Assembly: GCA_020002185.1 (NCBI GenBank) | Contig: CM034539.1 | Coordinates: 26,818,032-26,882,031 of the forward strand | Reading direction: 5' to 3' | Source of the DNA: Paraescarpia echinospica | Lineage: Eukaryota; Annelida; Polychaeta; Sabellida; Siboglinidae | Length of the DNA: 64,000 nt | Part shown: positions 1-10,339 of the stretch, in pieces | Position numbering within the stretch: position 1 is the stretch's first letter | Layout of the letters: every line of letters starts with the position of its first letter | Program-made: the position numbers and the translations under genes | Notes under the pieces: model-generated | Databases searched by the model: none | Seen by the model: only the letters and a program-made list of their open reading frames with translations | What the model was told of the DNA's origin: nothing

Positions 1-3000
1 GCAGTGCGCACGACCGACGTACTGCAGTACGCCATCGCGCAGGGTCCCGACTCGTGGTGGATCGTCGAGCTCGTAACGAACGCCACCTACTTCGTGAACG
101 CCATCATCGCCCATCCTATCGGGTGCGTTGGCGCGACGCTTCCCGCCTACGTGCGCGACAACAAGACGATCGTGACGTTGACGAAAGATCGTCGAGGCAC
201 GCCCTACGACGATCATCTATGCCTCTTCCGGTGCATCGGCCTCCACCTGCAAGGTGGTGGCCGACGATACGAAATCCGCCAAATCGATACGACCCGTTTA
301 ACGAAAGTCGCTAAACGTCTGCACGCGCGGTATTGTCGCGCCACGCGCACGACGGCCTAGAACGGTATACGCCTGAACGAACTGGAACGCGTGGAGACAG
401 TTTTCGGCATCAACGTTGCCGTCTATCGACTGACGTTGCGCCACCTGCCGACGAACTAGTCCGTCGTTCGCTCGAAATGATCCCCACGACCTTGAACGTC
501 AACCTGTACGAGACGCACTTCTAGTACATAAGTGACCTGCGCGCGTACACGAAAACGTACAAGTGTGCAAAATGTGGCAACGCCCTCTGGCGGTGTGAGC
601 GCGATTTACGACGTCACGAAGCGACGTGCGAAGGTGGCGTTCGTCACGTGTTCCCCGGCGGTATCTACCGACCGACGCCGTCCGTATTTCAGCGGCTCGA
701 CGACGAAGGCATCGACGTCGGCGACGAAGACGTGCGCTACTACCCGTACCGCGCGACGTTCGATTTTGAATGCTATTTTGCCGATAACGATCTGCCGACG
801 GATACCAACAAATTCCGGTGGATTGCGCGACACGAACTGCTCAGCGTGAGCGTCGCGTCGAACGTGCCCGGCCACGAAGCGGCGCGGTGGTACGTCACGA
901 CCGGCGATTCGGCAGAACTCGCGCGTTGCCTCATCGACGACCTTGAAGCCGTGAGCGCGGCGGCGTGCGCGGCTCTAAGCCCCCGCTACGACGCGACCTT
1001 CGAGGCGCTCGACGCGCTCGACGCCGACTGGCGGCGACGGTGCAACAACGACGACGACGACGCGTCACCGTACGCCGCACTTGCCGACCGCCTGTAGACG
1101 CACCTTCGTCAAATGCCCGTACTGGGATTCAATTCGGGTAAGTACGATCTCAATGTCGTCAAGAAGTACTTGACCCCCCTGCTCATAACCGGCGACGCGC
1201 AGCACACGTCGTCGGCGTTTACCATTAAACGACAGAACAATTACATGTGCCTATCGACGACGAGGTTGATGTTCCTCGACATAACTAATTACCTCGCGCC
1301 CTACGTTAGCTACGATCGCTTTCTGAAAGCGTACGGCTGCTCGGCGACGAAGGGGTACATTCCGGACGAACATATCGACGCGTTGACGCGCCTGGACCAA
1401 ACCGCCCTGCCGCCGCGCGAAGCTTTCTACAGCCACCTGAAACGCGAGGGAATCTCCGCGAAGGCGTAAGAGATTTGCACGACGGCGTGGCGTGACGAGG
1501 GCATGAAGACGATGCGCAATTTTCTGATGTGGTATAACAATCGAGACGTGGCGACGTTTCTCGAGGCCGTCGATCGTCAGTTCGCCTTCTATCGGCGCCG
1601 ACGTATCGACTTGTTCAAGGACGCCATCAGCGTACCGGAGTTGACGTTGTTGTACCTGTTCAACGACCTGCCGTCGTCGATCCATTTCTCGTTGTTCAAC
1701 GAACCCAACAAATATCTGCACCGTCTGCTGCAGTCGCAGATCGTCGTAGGCCCGTCGATCATCTTCGCGCGCCACCACGAGGCCGGCGTGACGGCGATTC
1801 GAGACGGCGACGCGCCGTGTCGTTCGATAGTCGGTTTCGACGCGAACGGCCTCTATCTGTGGGCGAAAATGAAGGAGATGCCGACGGGTTGGTACACGTG
1901 CCGGCGCGCGGAGAACACCTTTCGACCGGAATGCGTGCACCGCTACTGCCATATGGCCGTGGAGTGGTTGACGTGGGAGGCGGCACGAACCGACGCGCGA
2001 ATACGTCACCAGTTGAACGGGCGCGAGAAGCGCATCGGAAAGTACCGAGTCGACGGCTGGTGCGCCGCCACGCGAACGGCGTATCAATTTCACGGCTGCT
2101 ATTTTCACGGCTGCCCGACGTGCCAGGCGCACGTGACGACGAACGCCGTCAACGGACAACCGATGACGACGCTGTACGCCGCGACGATTGCCGTGACCGC
2201 CTACCTGCGCCGTTTCGTCGACAACGTCGTCGAAATGTGGGAGTGCCAGTGGCGCGCTGTGCGACCACCCGCGGCGCCGACGCCGCCCGACGCGTCACGA
2301 TGGCAAACACCGGCCACCGTTACGCGCTCGACGATACTGGAGGCGGTGTGCGACGGCTCTCTGTTCGGCCTCGTGCAGTGCGATATCGCCGTGGCGGAAG
2401 CGCTGCGCGCCAAGTTCGCCGAAATGCAGCCCGTGTTCAAGAACGTCGATATCGCGCGCGACGATCTCAGCCCTTTCATGCGCCGCTACGGCGAGTCGCA
2501 CGATCTCCTCACCCGACCTCAACGGACGCTCGTCGGTAGCTAATTCGGCGCCGAGATCGTGCTCGCGACGCCCCTCCTACGCTGGTATCTGGCGCACGGT
2601 CTCGTCTTCGAGCGCGTCTACCAGGTCATCGAGTACGCGCCGATCGCGTGCTTTCGCCGCTTCGGCGACACGGTCTCGTCGGCACGACGCGAGGGCGACA
2701 TCGATCCCGACAAATCGATCATCGCCGATAACTTTAAACTTCTCGGCAACAGTTCCTACGGGAAAACGATTACGCGCGTCGATCGGCACCGGGAAATCAA
2801 GTACGCCACGCCGGTCGGCGCCTCGATGCTCGTCAACAACCGTCGCTTCCAGCAACTCGACGTCGTCGTCGACTACGCTCTGTACGAGGTGGCGCTGAAT
2901 AAGCGCAAAGTCGTCTACGGCCTGCCGATACAAATCGGCTATTTCGTCTTACAGTACGCGAAATTGAGAATGCTCGAATTCTATTTCGATTTCTTCGACG

Positions 3001-3536
3001 CCTACATCCCCAATCCGCTCTTCCAGTACTGCGGTATGGACACGGACTCGTCGTACATCGCCCTCGCCGGACGTGTCGTCGATGCGCTCGTGCCGGAAGA
3101 ACGTCGCGAACACTACTTCCGGAATCTTTCGCTCTGGTTTCCGGCCGAATGCTGGCCGACTAGCGTGGGAGGAAGACGCGCCGGCCTGCTGCGCGCGCCG
3201 ACTCCTGTTCGGTCGTCGAACGCCGGGTCTCTTCAAAGAAGAGTGGCGCGGCGACGGAATCGTGGCGCTGTGCAGCAAGACCTACTACTGCTTCGGCGGC
3301 GACAAAGGACCGAAGTACAGCACGAAGGGACTGACAAACGTCAGAACGACATCGACGAGCACACCTTCCTCGCCGTACTGCCCGACCGACGCAACGGCGT
3401 CGGCTGGAACCGCGGTTTCCAGGTGAAAGACTCGTCCGTGTTGACGTACGTTCAAGAACGCTCGGCGTTGAGCTACTACTACGCTAAACGCCGCGTGCTC
3501 GACGACGGCGTCACCACGGCGCCGATACTCGTCTAA
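1..3536 (+). pseudogene. Protein-primed DNA polymerase B of element 1 (broken)
   Basis: Family B protein-primed polymerase that would copy the element from its termini. Motifs seen: exonuclease FDFECYFAD near 760, palm motif A GFDANGLYLW near 1835, motif B KLLGNSSYGKT near 2740, and motif C MDTDSSYIA at 3036-3062 with both catalytic aspartates. The frame is broken by stops at 358-360, 1095-1097, 1467-1469 and 2541-2543, all sense codons in element 2. Frame is also lost between about 391 and 648. A deletion of about 38 bases near 3153 shifts frame until about 3350. The start lies outside the window. It converges on the minus-strand protease gene. Identity as a Polinton polymerase is clear; it is not functional as written. 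Confidence 0.93.
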
Positions 3537-3702
3537 CTCGTATAACAACTACTCGTCTAACTCGTCTATCCTAAGGAATGCCCCACACCCCTAGGGGTAG
3601 TTTCTGTATGTATGTATGTAGGTAGGGTAATAAAAAAAAAAACTATTGTGTTCAATCATAATCATCGTTTGTTTTATTACTACTATACACGTAAAAGCGA
3701 AA
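3537..3702. terminator. Convergent 3' ends with poly(A) signals on both strands
   Basis: The polymerase (plus) and protease (minus) genes end face to face here. A plus-strand AATAAA lies at 3629-3634 and a minus-strand AATAAA at 3673-3678 (TTTATT on plus). Between polymerase stop and signals there is a perfect palindrome CCCCTAGGGG at 3588-3597 and a short TATG/TAGG repeat. The same arrangement is kept in element 2. Confidence 0.7.
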
Positions 3703-4164
3703 TTAATGTTGTAATGGTTTTAACCAATCGAATACGAGACAGTCATTGACCACCCGATCGGTGTCGAATAGGCTCTGGAACGTCGTCAACGGCATACCGC
3801 GACATCGGAGGAGAAGGTAGGCGACGCAATATTGTTCGCACACGTTAGAGACGGCGCTCTGCAGCCGCTTGTCGTTGTACGTCCACGCGTCGCCGCAGTT
3901 GCGGTGCAGGAACGCGTGGAAGTCGGCGTGCAGCGGCGGCAGACCGTACGAATCGAAGTACTCGCCTCGCCGGTCGACGTCCACGTAGACGGCCACCCAG
4001 TGCTACCCCGGCTCGCCGCCGTCGTCGTTGTTGCACACGAAGGCCGTCGGATAAACGGTGGCGGTGGTGGTAGTAAGTAGCGCATCTTTAGGCACGACGC
4101 CAACGACGATACGTTTAGCGTACGCATCGTGATCCAGGCGACGCATTAGTTGAAACGTATCCAT
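3703..4164 (-). pseudogene. Adenain-like cysteine protease of element 1 (nonsense mutation)
   Basis: Counterpart of the intact 152-aa protease at 43178-43636. This family resembles adenovirus protease and matures virion proteins. The frame opens with MDTFQLMRR at 4164 and runs to a TAG at 4003-4005, where element 2 has CAG. The stop lies directly before the catalytic histidine (HWVAVYVD). The rest of the domain, with FDSYG and the cysteine motif CEQYCVAYLL, remains open down to 3703. The gene starts 2 bases from the end of the capsid gene. One stop codon is the only clear lesion, so decay is recent. Confidence 0.88.
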
Positions 4165-4166
4165 AG

Positions 4167-5471
4167 CTACCAGTCGTACACGACGTTCCGGTTCCTGTCG
4201 ATCTCCAGCACCGTCTCGAATTCCGCGTACACGACGACGTTCACCGGACGGGCTAGCGGCGTCCTGAAGTGCATTTCGGCACCCACGGTCCCCTGACGCA
4301 CGACGTTGAAATGGTCCCCGTCGCAACAGTCGGAGGTCAGGTCGAAACCGAAGATGGTGTAGCCGGCGCCGAAGTCCGTGCGAGATAAGTCGTTCCCCTC
4401 GTCCTAGTACGCCTTTTCGGTCGCCTCGAAGAGATTCATGTAGCTCCGCACGTACCGGTTGTGCGGGTAGTCCGGCTGCAACGGCTTGCTCGGCACCTGA
4501 CGTCCGTCGACGACGAGCGTGAGGAAGTTTATGTCGTTGTGACGCGCGTCGAACGGATTTCTAGTATAGTCTCCGTTGTAGGCGACGTTATCGATCATCA
4601 TCAGGAAGATGCGTTTCGGAATCGGACACATGTACAAGTTCTCGTGCGTGTGCGATAGCGTACCCGCCGTTATCGAGAACGATTTTCAGTCGATGCGGCG
4701 CATCGGAAACTTAGCCGTTCCCTACGTCCACGCTTTGATATGTCCCATCTGGTCGTCCGGGTTCAACTTCACTTTTCACACGTGCAGCCGAATCGCCTGC
4801 AGCACGAGGCGCCACTCCGGTACGGCTTGCGCGCCCATGAGCACGAAGGCGTCCTTCGAGCGCACCATGCGTACTTTCTTGTCGACGCCGTTCGGTATGT
4901 GCCTGTTTAGCATAAACGCGTCGACGTGCACGCGTCCCATCATCTCCACCTCGTCGCTATCGGCCGTCTTGGCGCGCCGTGTCTCGAACCCGGCGTTGTT
5001 GTTACCGAGCGTGTCCATCTGTCCGGCGGTGTCTTTGTACCACAACGAGCCCGTGAGATGCGAACTTTTTGTGTCGCTACCGTAACTCAGCAGCGTCTCG
5101 AGGTAGACCCGGTACGGGTACGTATTGGTCGACGGCGTCACGAGGGTGCCGTTCAGCGACACGTCGATTTGACTAAACATCGAATGTAGAAAATTGTTCA
5201 CCGGCGCCACGTTGGCGCCGGCCGCCAGATCGGTACCGTCCTTCTGAATCACTTTGAAGCGGACGTACATTTGAAGGCTCGCCAGGTCCGTATAGTTGTC
5301 GTCCGAGCCCGGGATGAGGAACTCGATAGGGCCGCCGGCGTCGAGAGTCGTCAGCGGCTGGTAGACGATCCACTGACTGCTCTCGACGCTCGTATGCGTC
5401 ACCGGCCCGCTGAACAGGTCCAGTTCGGCCTTCACGCCCTCGCACGATGCGCCATTCACGAACGCCATCAT
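4167..5471 (-). pseudogene. Major capsid protein of element 1 (three in-frame stops)
   Basis: Homologue of the Polinton hexon-like major capsid protein, a double jelly-roll family. The start at 5471 gives MMAFVNGASCEG, and the N-terminal part is open to a TGA at 4776-4778. Further stops are TAG at 4722-4724 and TAG at 4404-4406. All three lie in one frame, and element 2 has sense codons there (CGA, TTG and GAG). No frame shift is visible over the 1.3 kb, so the lesions are point mutations. The C-terminus VYDW then a stop at 4167-4169 matches element 2. The protein would form the pseudo-hexameric shell; as written only about 231 residues could be made. Confidence 0.88.
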
Positions 5472-5587
5472 TACTCGTCGAATATGTCGTCCGTTCGACG
5501 CCGTCTCTTCCGCCTACTGACGTTCGTCGCCGCTAGGCGCGGTCTCTTTATGGCGGCTCCGCCGCCACCACGGCGGCGCTGCTGCGT

Positions 5588-5920
5588 TTATTTTCTCTTC
5601 TTCTTCGGCGGCGGTGCCTGCGAATTCAATAGGCCGTCGAGAAGATCGGCGCCGGACTCCTTCGCGCGTTGTTTTATCGACTGTTTCAGATTGCCGCCGG
5701 CGACGACGTCGCGCGCCACGCGCACGCCGGTGTTGAGAGCACGTTTTCCCAACGCCAACGCGCCTCTCTTGATAAGTGGCATGGCGCTTCGAAACAGGCT
5801 CCCGAAGAGATTGCCCAGACCGTGACCTCGTTGCCCCCGACCACCGACGAAGACCGGCAGTTGACCGCCGACCTGACGAACGTAGTAGTCCACGTACGGG
5901 TTCTTCGACGGCGGCGGCAT
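5588..5920 (-). CDS. Small basic virion protein, pVI-like candidate, element 1
   Basis: A 110-aa frame starting at 5920 (MPPPSKNPYVDYYVRQVG). It has a glycine-rich stretch (RGQRGHGLGNLFG), an amphipathic helix region rich in R, K and L (MPLIKRGALALGKRAL), and ends in PPPKKKRK. Proteins of this form lie between penton and capsid genes in animal Polintons; I infer a minor virion protein, possibly membrane-active like adenovirus pVI. That role rests on position and composition, not on a catalytic motif. In this copy the frame is also open upstream through the penton tail to about 6088, so penton tail and this protein form one continuous frame, unlike element 2. Bases 5472-5587 hold no gene. Confidence 0.72.
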   Translation of the reverse strand: MPPPSKNPYVDYYVRQVGGQLPVFVGGRGQRGHGLGNLFGSLFRSAMPLIKRGALALGKRALNTGVRVARDVVAGGNLKQSIKQRAKESGADLLDGLLNSQAPPPKKKRK

Positions 5921-6796
5921 GTTAAAACAATTTCGATTTACAGCGTCTGACGTGAACGTCGTCACTAGCTTTCCGTGCTCGAATGGTATCGGTTGACCGA
6001 GATCGTCTCTTATATCGATCTCGATCTCATTGAATTGATGACGCAACAGCCTCACGTATTGGACGCGGTCGAACGTTTCCGAAATAATTCAGCCGTTTTT
6101 ACCGTGGACGGCGATGTTGCGAAGGAGCGGCGCGTACACGTCACCGACGACGCGCGGTTCCACGAGATCCGTGTACACGTACAGGGTGTCGATGCGCGCC
6201 TTTATATCCACCGTATTGTGAGCTTCGTACGCGTACGTGTACGCGACGGGCATGGTTTCGATGACGAGGACTTCCGGCTCGGGGCCCATCATCGGGGGAC
6301 TCGAGATCATGTTGCTATGGAAACCTAGTACGTCCTTCAGACGGCTCGTATGAGGTATGGTCAAATCGACACCCGGCGACATATGCAACGTCATTCGGTT
6401 AGAGACGTCGCTGAACTGTAGTCGCGCCTTGACCTTATTGGTGCACAATTTCATTAGCGCCTCATTGATCTGCTGCATCAACGTGTAAACGCTGTTGTAG
6501 AAACCGTGAGCGATCGTGCCCTGACGGTATAGCAGGACGGTGGTGCCGTGCTCGTCTAGCAACGTGTACATACCCGAATCGCCCGACGCGCACGTCAGGA
6601 AGAAGTAGGCGTCCTTCTCTCTCACGTTGTACCACGTGTGCGGATACTGTATCGTCACCAGTCCGCATTCCCACTCCCCCGACAGGTCGAAACGTTGCGG
6701 CAGCGTCGTGACGTAGTGTGTCAACGTATTTTTGGGGTGACGCTTCATAGACGCGTTGCTCGGTAGCGTCATGTAGAATTCAGACGAGACCGCCAT
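5921..6796 (-). pseudogene. Penton-like minor capsid protein of element 1 (premature stop)
   Basis: Single jelly-roll minor capsid protein of Polintons, expected at the virion vertices. The start at 6796 gives MAVSSEFYMTLPSNASMK; the other features are YPHTWYNVREKDAYFFL, FYNSVYTLMQQINEAL and LYVYTDLVEPRVVGDVYAP. The frame is open for 235 codons to a TGA at 6089-6091. Element 2 continues here for about 60 more residues, and the same frame in element 1 also continues past the stop (RVQYVRLLRHQFNEIE), so the stop looks acquired. Seventeen bases overlap the membrane protein gene upstream. A product lacking only the C-terminal quarter could still be made. Confidence 0.8.
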
Positions 6797-7133
6797 CGTG
6801 TTGTCGACGACGACCAACACTCATAGACGGACTCGGGGGCAGGTAACTGAGACAGCTGCTCAACAGCGCCGTCCACAGGTTGGAATCACCTTGACCTTTC
6901 GTCAGATTATATATACTAACGGCGATGACGAAGTACAGGACGACGACCTGACAGAGGAATACGATTTCGGCCTTAGGGCATTCGTTGCCGCAGATTTGCC
7001 ATGGAACGGGTTCGGCGGTGGTTGTGGTGGTAGCGTCGATGGAGTCCGCGTGCTCGTCGACGGAGTCCGCGTGCTCGGCGCCGGCGTTCGTTCGACGATT
7101 GCCACTTGAGGTAGTTTCGTCGTCGTCGCTCAT
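6780..7133 (-). CDS. Acidic single-pass membrane protein, element 1
   Basis: A 117-aa frame starting MSDDDETTSSGN at 7133. The N-terminal half is acidic and rich in Ser, Thr and Ala. One hydrophobic segment, AEIVFLCQVVVLYFVIAVSIY, is about 21 residues long and is preceded by a short CGNECPK motif, followed by NLTKGQGDSNLW. A TATA box lies 37 bases upstream. The 3' end overlaps the penton start. In element 2 the homologous frame is fused to the integrase by a deletion; here it is separate, which I take as the original state. No family was recognised; I infer a virion or infected-cell membrane protein. Confidence 0.7.
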   Translation of the reverse strand: MSDDDETTSSGNRRTNAGAEHADSVDEHADSIDATTTTTAEPVPWQICGNECPKAEIVFLCQVVVLYFVIAVSIYNLTKGQGDSNLWTALLSSCLSYLPPSPSMSVGRRRQHDGGLV

Positions 7134-7169
7134 CGTCGCGCCACTGCGGCCTGTCGATACAACAGGGAC

Positions 7170-7176
7170 CTTTATA
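7170..7176 (-). promoter_or_regulatory. TATA box of the membrane protein gene, element 1
   Basis: Minus strand reads CCGTATAAAGGTCCC, about 37-44 bases before the ATG at 7133. The same box is kept in element 2 at 47079-47085, even though the gene there is fused to integrase. A second TATAAAA lies at 7287-7293 in a 235-bp stretch that element 2 lacks. Confidence 0.6.
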
Positions 7177-7369
7177 CGGCAAGAACGAAGATCCGTTGCA
7201 TATTCCCGCATCGTGCAGTCGCCAGCACCCCGTGTGGCGCATCCAACGAGTCATTCTCATCGTCGCAGCCTCCTCACTAGTAGTCTTTTTATAGGTCCAC
7301 GAGCGACTCGGCGTCGATCCAGCTGTTGAAGGAGGCCGGATATCCGCTCCATTTTACGAGCGCCTCCGA

Positions 7370-8329
7370 CTATCCGCCGCCGCCGCGACGACGACGACGC
7401 TGTAGAACCGCCTCCACGCGATACAGTTTGTCCTTCGGAACGACTACGCGTTGTAGTTCCGGTTCGTAGAAGGCGCCCTCTACCGGCGACCCGGCGTCGT
7501 CCTTCTGGCGATAAACGGGCGGTTCGGACGGGTGTACCTCTTCGACGGTGAAGAGCTCCTCGCTCCAGTTAGCCATGTATCCTTTTTTGAATTGACCCCT
7601 CGTCTTGCTGATACGTACGCGATCTCCCTCGCGCAGTTTCGGTTTTCGCCGTTGGCCGCAGCCGACGTCGCCACCGTACAGTCGTTGCCATACGGCCTCC
7701 TGATTCGTCGCGTCGACACTTGCCGGCGTCGTACCGATGCTTCGGTGATAGACGTTGTTGTACGATCGCACGAAATCCGGTAACGCCTCTACGTAGCGCA
7801 GCGTCTCGTGTTTCGTAAAATAACGCCACATACGCATCTTCAAAGTCCGATTAAACCGTTCCACGACGCTCGCTTTAGTCTCCTCGTTATGCGTCACGAA
7901 ATGATGAACGCCGCGACTCTTTAGGAACGTTTGCAGGGGTCGGTTCAAAAACTCGGTCCCCTTATCGGTCTGCAGCGAGTTTGGCGTCTCGTCGCCACCG
8001 CTCAGCAGGCGCTCGAAGGCCACGACGAGCGACGGGCCGGACTTACTCTTCAACGGAAGCTTGCCACTGCTGGTTTCGACCGCCCACGATGACGCGACGT
8101 CGTTTGAAATGTCGTTTAACCGGTTTGTGTAGGGTATAGGCGTCCTGCGACGCTAGCCACCTCACGACGGCCGGACGTCTGATCTTCGACGCCCGGTGCA
8201 ACGCGTCGACACCTCCGTAACTTCCCACCCGTTTCGGATCGAAGTAGACGTTATTCAGTCGTCGTCGTTTCGTTGCTGTCGAGGCTTTCGTTTTGGTCGA
8301 CGACGACGACGACTCCACCCGGACACCAT
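7370..8329 (-). pseudogene. Retroviral-type integrase of element 1 (deleted, frameshifted)
   Basis: Polinton integrases insert the element and leave 6-bp duplications. This copy starts at 8329 (MVSGWSRR). It loses frame after a small deletion near 8265 and then lacks about 95 bp near 8057, which in element 2 encodes the first catalytic aspartate region (LVDLTR to FSKWAW). The second part is open from about 8053: TDKGTEFLN and ETKASVVERFNRTLK keep the other two acidic residues, and the SH3-like tail YMANWSEELFTVEEV and GAFYEPELQRVV is intact. It ends at 7370 with an R/G tail, separate from the membrane protein gene. It is clearly non-functional. Confidence 0.9.
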
Positions 8330-8355
8330 GACGACGACGACGACGATGATGATGA

Positions 8356-8451
8356 TCAATGTACGATGATTATTATACACGTATAGAGAGCGATAAGCGC
8401 GATGGTGAAGCCGACGACGATGGCCGTTATCGTGCGTCGACGTGACGGCAT
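8356..8451 (-). CDS. 31-aa membrane peptide, element 1
   Basis: Short frame MPSRRRTITAIVVGFTIALI followed by a hydrophobic tail ending IIIIVH. It consists of a basic N-terminus and one transmembrane segment. Its ATG overlaps the stop of the upstream 253-aa gene as TGATG, which suggests coupled expression. Element 2 keeps the same start, overlap and hydrophobic core but runs on to 63 aa because the stop is lost. Conservation of both start and core in the two copies supports a real gene; the function is unknown. Confidence 0.6.
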   Translation of the reverse strand: MPSRRRTITAIVVGFTIALIALYTCIIIIVH

Positions 8452-9212
8452 CACAACGTGTCCCACACCGCGACGCCCAACGAAGGGGATCGTTGTCTCC
8501 GTTTAGTCTCACGTCGCATCCGACGTCTCCACTCCGGCGTCGCTGATGAACTAGTCGTCGTCGGCGTCATCGACGCCTCTTCTAGTAGGCGCTTCTGTCG
8601 TCGCTCCATGTACGACCGATAGCGCGGGTTACCCACGAATTCCATATGGATATTCATATCCTTCATGCGGAATCCGAACTCTCGCCATCCTATGGGCGCT
8701 GTCGTCTTCGATCTCGTTCGCATGAGATCGTTCTCTAGTTCTACCATGTTACTCCCCGCGATCGTTTTACCGTCGTACACGTATTCGCCGCGGTCGTTCC
8801 ATCGACACAACGGATCGGCTTTCATTTTTTCGATAAGCAGTCCCGTCTTCCCTTTCAGCGTTTTCGGCATACTGGATATTATTTCGCGCTCTACGACCTC
8901 CGACGATGGTAGCGCCACCGTCGCCGCTGCCGCCGCCCCCACCGCAGGCGTCTCGCTGCTGTTGACCACCGACACGCGTACCGGTTGCGCCGCTCGAGCC
9001 GCCTCTATCGTATTGTACCGACTCAGCAGTTGATTGTACGACGCCACCTTTTCGCGTTCGGATAAATCCGAACGTTCTAGAATGTCCTTCCTGTCGCTGT
9101 CCAGACTACCCAGCACACGTGATCGGGGCGTGCTTGGCGGCTGATCGATACGTGGCAGGAGGCTTTCCACCAATCGCGGGTCGACCAACGCCATCTTCTT
9201 CGCGTACTGCAT
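8451..9212 (-). CDS. Conserved Polinton protein, 253 aa, element 1 (intact)
   Basis: Starts MQYAKKMALVDPRLVESL at 9212, four bases after the stop of the pX-like gene. The N-terminal third is helical (LDSDRKDILERSDLSEREK, YNQLLSRYNTIE), followed by an Ala-rich linker. A conserved C-terminal domain has TGLLIEKMK, WNDRGEYVYDGKTIAGSN and GWREFGFRMKDM, then a basic tail. Proteins of this plan recur in invertebrate Polintons and adintovirus-like elements with no assigned role; position in the late block suggests a virion or assembly protein. Element 2 has an 8-base deletion in it, so this is the only intact copy here. The stop overlaps the next ATG. Confidence 0.78.
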   Translation of the reverse strand: MQYAKKMALVDPRLVESLLPRIDQPPSTPRSRVLGSLDSDRKDILERSDLSEREKVASYNQLLSRYNTIEAARAAQPVRVSVVNSSETPAVGAAAAATVALPSSEVVEREIISSMPKTLKGKTGLLIEKMKADPLCRWNDRGEYVYDGKTIAGSNMVELENDLMRTRSKTTAPIGWREFGFRMKDMNIHMEFVGNPRYRSYMERRQKRLLEEASMTPTTTSSSATPEWRRRMRRETKRRQRSPSLGVAVWDTL

Positions 9213-9215
9213 CAA

Positions 9216-9617
9216 TCACCCGCTGCCGATCACCTGTCTGAGCAGCGGGAGGAGAACGGTGCTCGCTAACGGCGCTAGCAGGGCCGTCAAAAAACCACCC
9301 GCACCCTTTTGCAAGACGGCTCGCTTCTGCTTAATCGCAACTTGTTTGTCGGCGCGTTTACGCAGGTGATTCCGGTATTTTGCCAACACGCGTTTCTGTT
9401 TCGGCGACAACTTCACGTTCCCTTTCAGAATGTTGTACGCGCAATCGCACAGACTACAAATGAGACCGGCGTCCGCGTGGCCGTTCACGGCTTTTCGCAG
9501 ATCGATGTTCCGCCTATGCCTCTCCAACAGCTGCAGGGCGAAAATGTGTCTCTTCACTCGGTTCGTCGGTCCCGCCACCTTCGGTCGTCGCTTCGCTACC
9601 ACCGCGCGCCCCGTCAT
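9216..9617 (-). CDS. pX-like small basic protein with hydrophobic C-terminus, element 1
   Basis: A 133-aa frame starting MTGRAVVAKRRPKVAG at 9617. The N-terminus is very basic. The middle has ICSLCDCAYNILKGNV and KRVLAKYRNHLRK, and the C-terminus is strongly hydrophobic (FLTALLAPLASTVLLPLLRQ). This architecture is recurrent in animal Polintons. The hydrophobic tail suggests membrane interaction and the basic half nucleic acid binding, but no biochemical role is known to me. It lies between the ATPase and the 253-aa gene. It is intact in both elements, with substitutions mostly in the basic linker. Confidence 0.76.
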   Translation of the reverse strand: MTGRAVVAKRRPKVAGPTNRVKRHIFALQLLERHRRNIDLRKAVNGHADAGLICSLCDCAYNILKGNVKLSPKQKRVLAKYRNHLRKRADKQVAIKQKRAVLQKGAGGFLTALLAPLASTVLLPLLRQVIGSG

Positions 9618-9655
9618 AACGACTAATAAACGTACGCGCCGATGTCCCTCTCTTC

Positions 9656-10312
9656 TTATAGGATGCCGCCACCACCGCCGCCGCCGCCACCACCCTTCCG
9701 TACGTACACGTACTGAAGGCGATCGTCCGGAAATATGCACGTACGCAGGCGCATGTCCTCTTCCGTTTCCTGTTTCAGATCCACGAAGAGATAGCCGTAC
9801 GCCGACGACGTCGCGTCTTTGAAAGCCTCTATCATGTAGTTGACCTTTCCCGGGTACATCTGTTTCGCTAGGTGACCTACTTGTCCGGCGTCTCGGGGGC
9901 TCTTTAATAGCACTATGTATTGGGCGTTCAGGCTGATTGTACGGTTTTCTTTCCCTTTCGGAAACATGTTCTGCCGCTGTTGTACGACCGACGTATTACA
10001 ATGATGACTTTTTTTAGTAAATAGTACCGTCACCCGGCTATCAGTTTCCTCCATGAGGTCGTCGAGTACTAGAAGCGTCCTCGCTTTACCGTCTAAACGT
10101 TTCGGATCCGGCAGGCCGTCTACGAACTCTATTTCCGAAGACATAGACGCGTAGCCGGTCTGCCACTGTCCGTAGCACCACAGGATTTTCTCCGGCGGCG
10201 GGTCGATCATAGCGTCGTGACGTATCAGACGGTCGACGAACGTCGTCTTACCGCACCCCGTAGGACCGGCTACTATACATGTAAAAGGATGCTTCAACGG
10301 CGGTCCGTTCAT
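9656..10312 (-). CDS. FtsK/HerA-type DNA packaging ATPase, element 1
   Basis: A 218-aa protein from the ATG at 10312 (MNGPPLKHPFTCIV). Walker A is GPTGCGKTTFVDRL at residues 13-26; the Walker B region is RTLLVLDDLMEE near residue 77; a sensor-like QRQNMFPKGKENRTISLN follows. This is the genome-packaging ATPase of Polintons and related double jelly-roll viruses, expected to pump DNA into capsids. The C-terminus has a glycine run that differs in length in element 2. It is intact in both elements with about 95% identical residues by eye, one of the best conserved genes here. It follows NADAR by 27 bases on the same strand. Confidence 0.93.
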   Translation of the reverse strand: MNGPPLKHPFTCIVAGPTGCGKTTFVDRLIRHDAMIDPPPEKILWCYGQWQTGYASMSSEIEFVDGLPDPKRLDGKARTLLVLDDLMEETDSRVTVLFTKKSHHCNTSVVQQRQNMFPKGKENRTISLNAQYIVLLKSPRDAGQVGHLAKQMYPGKVNYMIEAFKDATSSAYGYLFVDLKQETEEDMRLRTCIFPDDRLQYVYVRKGGGGGGGGGGIL

Positions 10313-10339
10313 TTTCGACGACTGAAAGACGAACACTTT

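Noticed and set aside
1251..2159. Long minus-strand frames opposite the polymerase genes (also at 40490-41203 and elsewhere)
   Set aside because: Shadows created by high G+C and the codon use of the polymerase; they have arginine- and alanine-rich composition, no known domain and no conservation independent of the plus strand.
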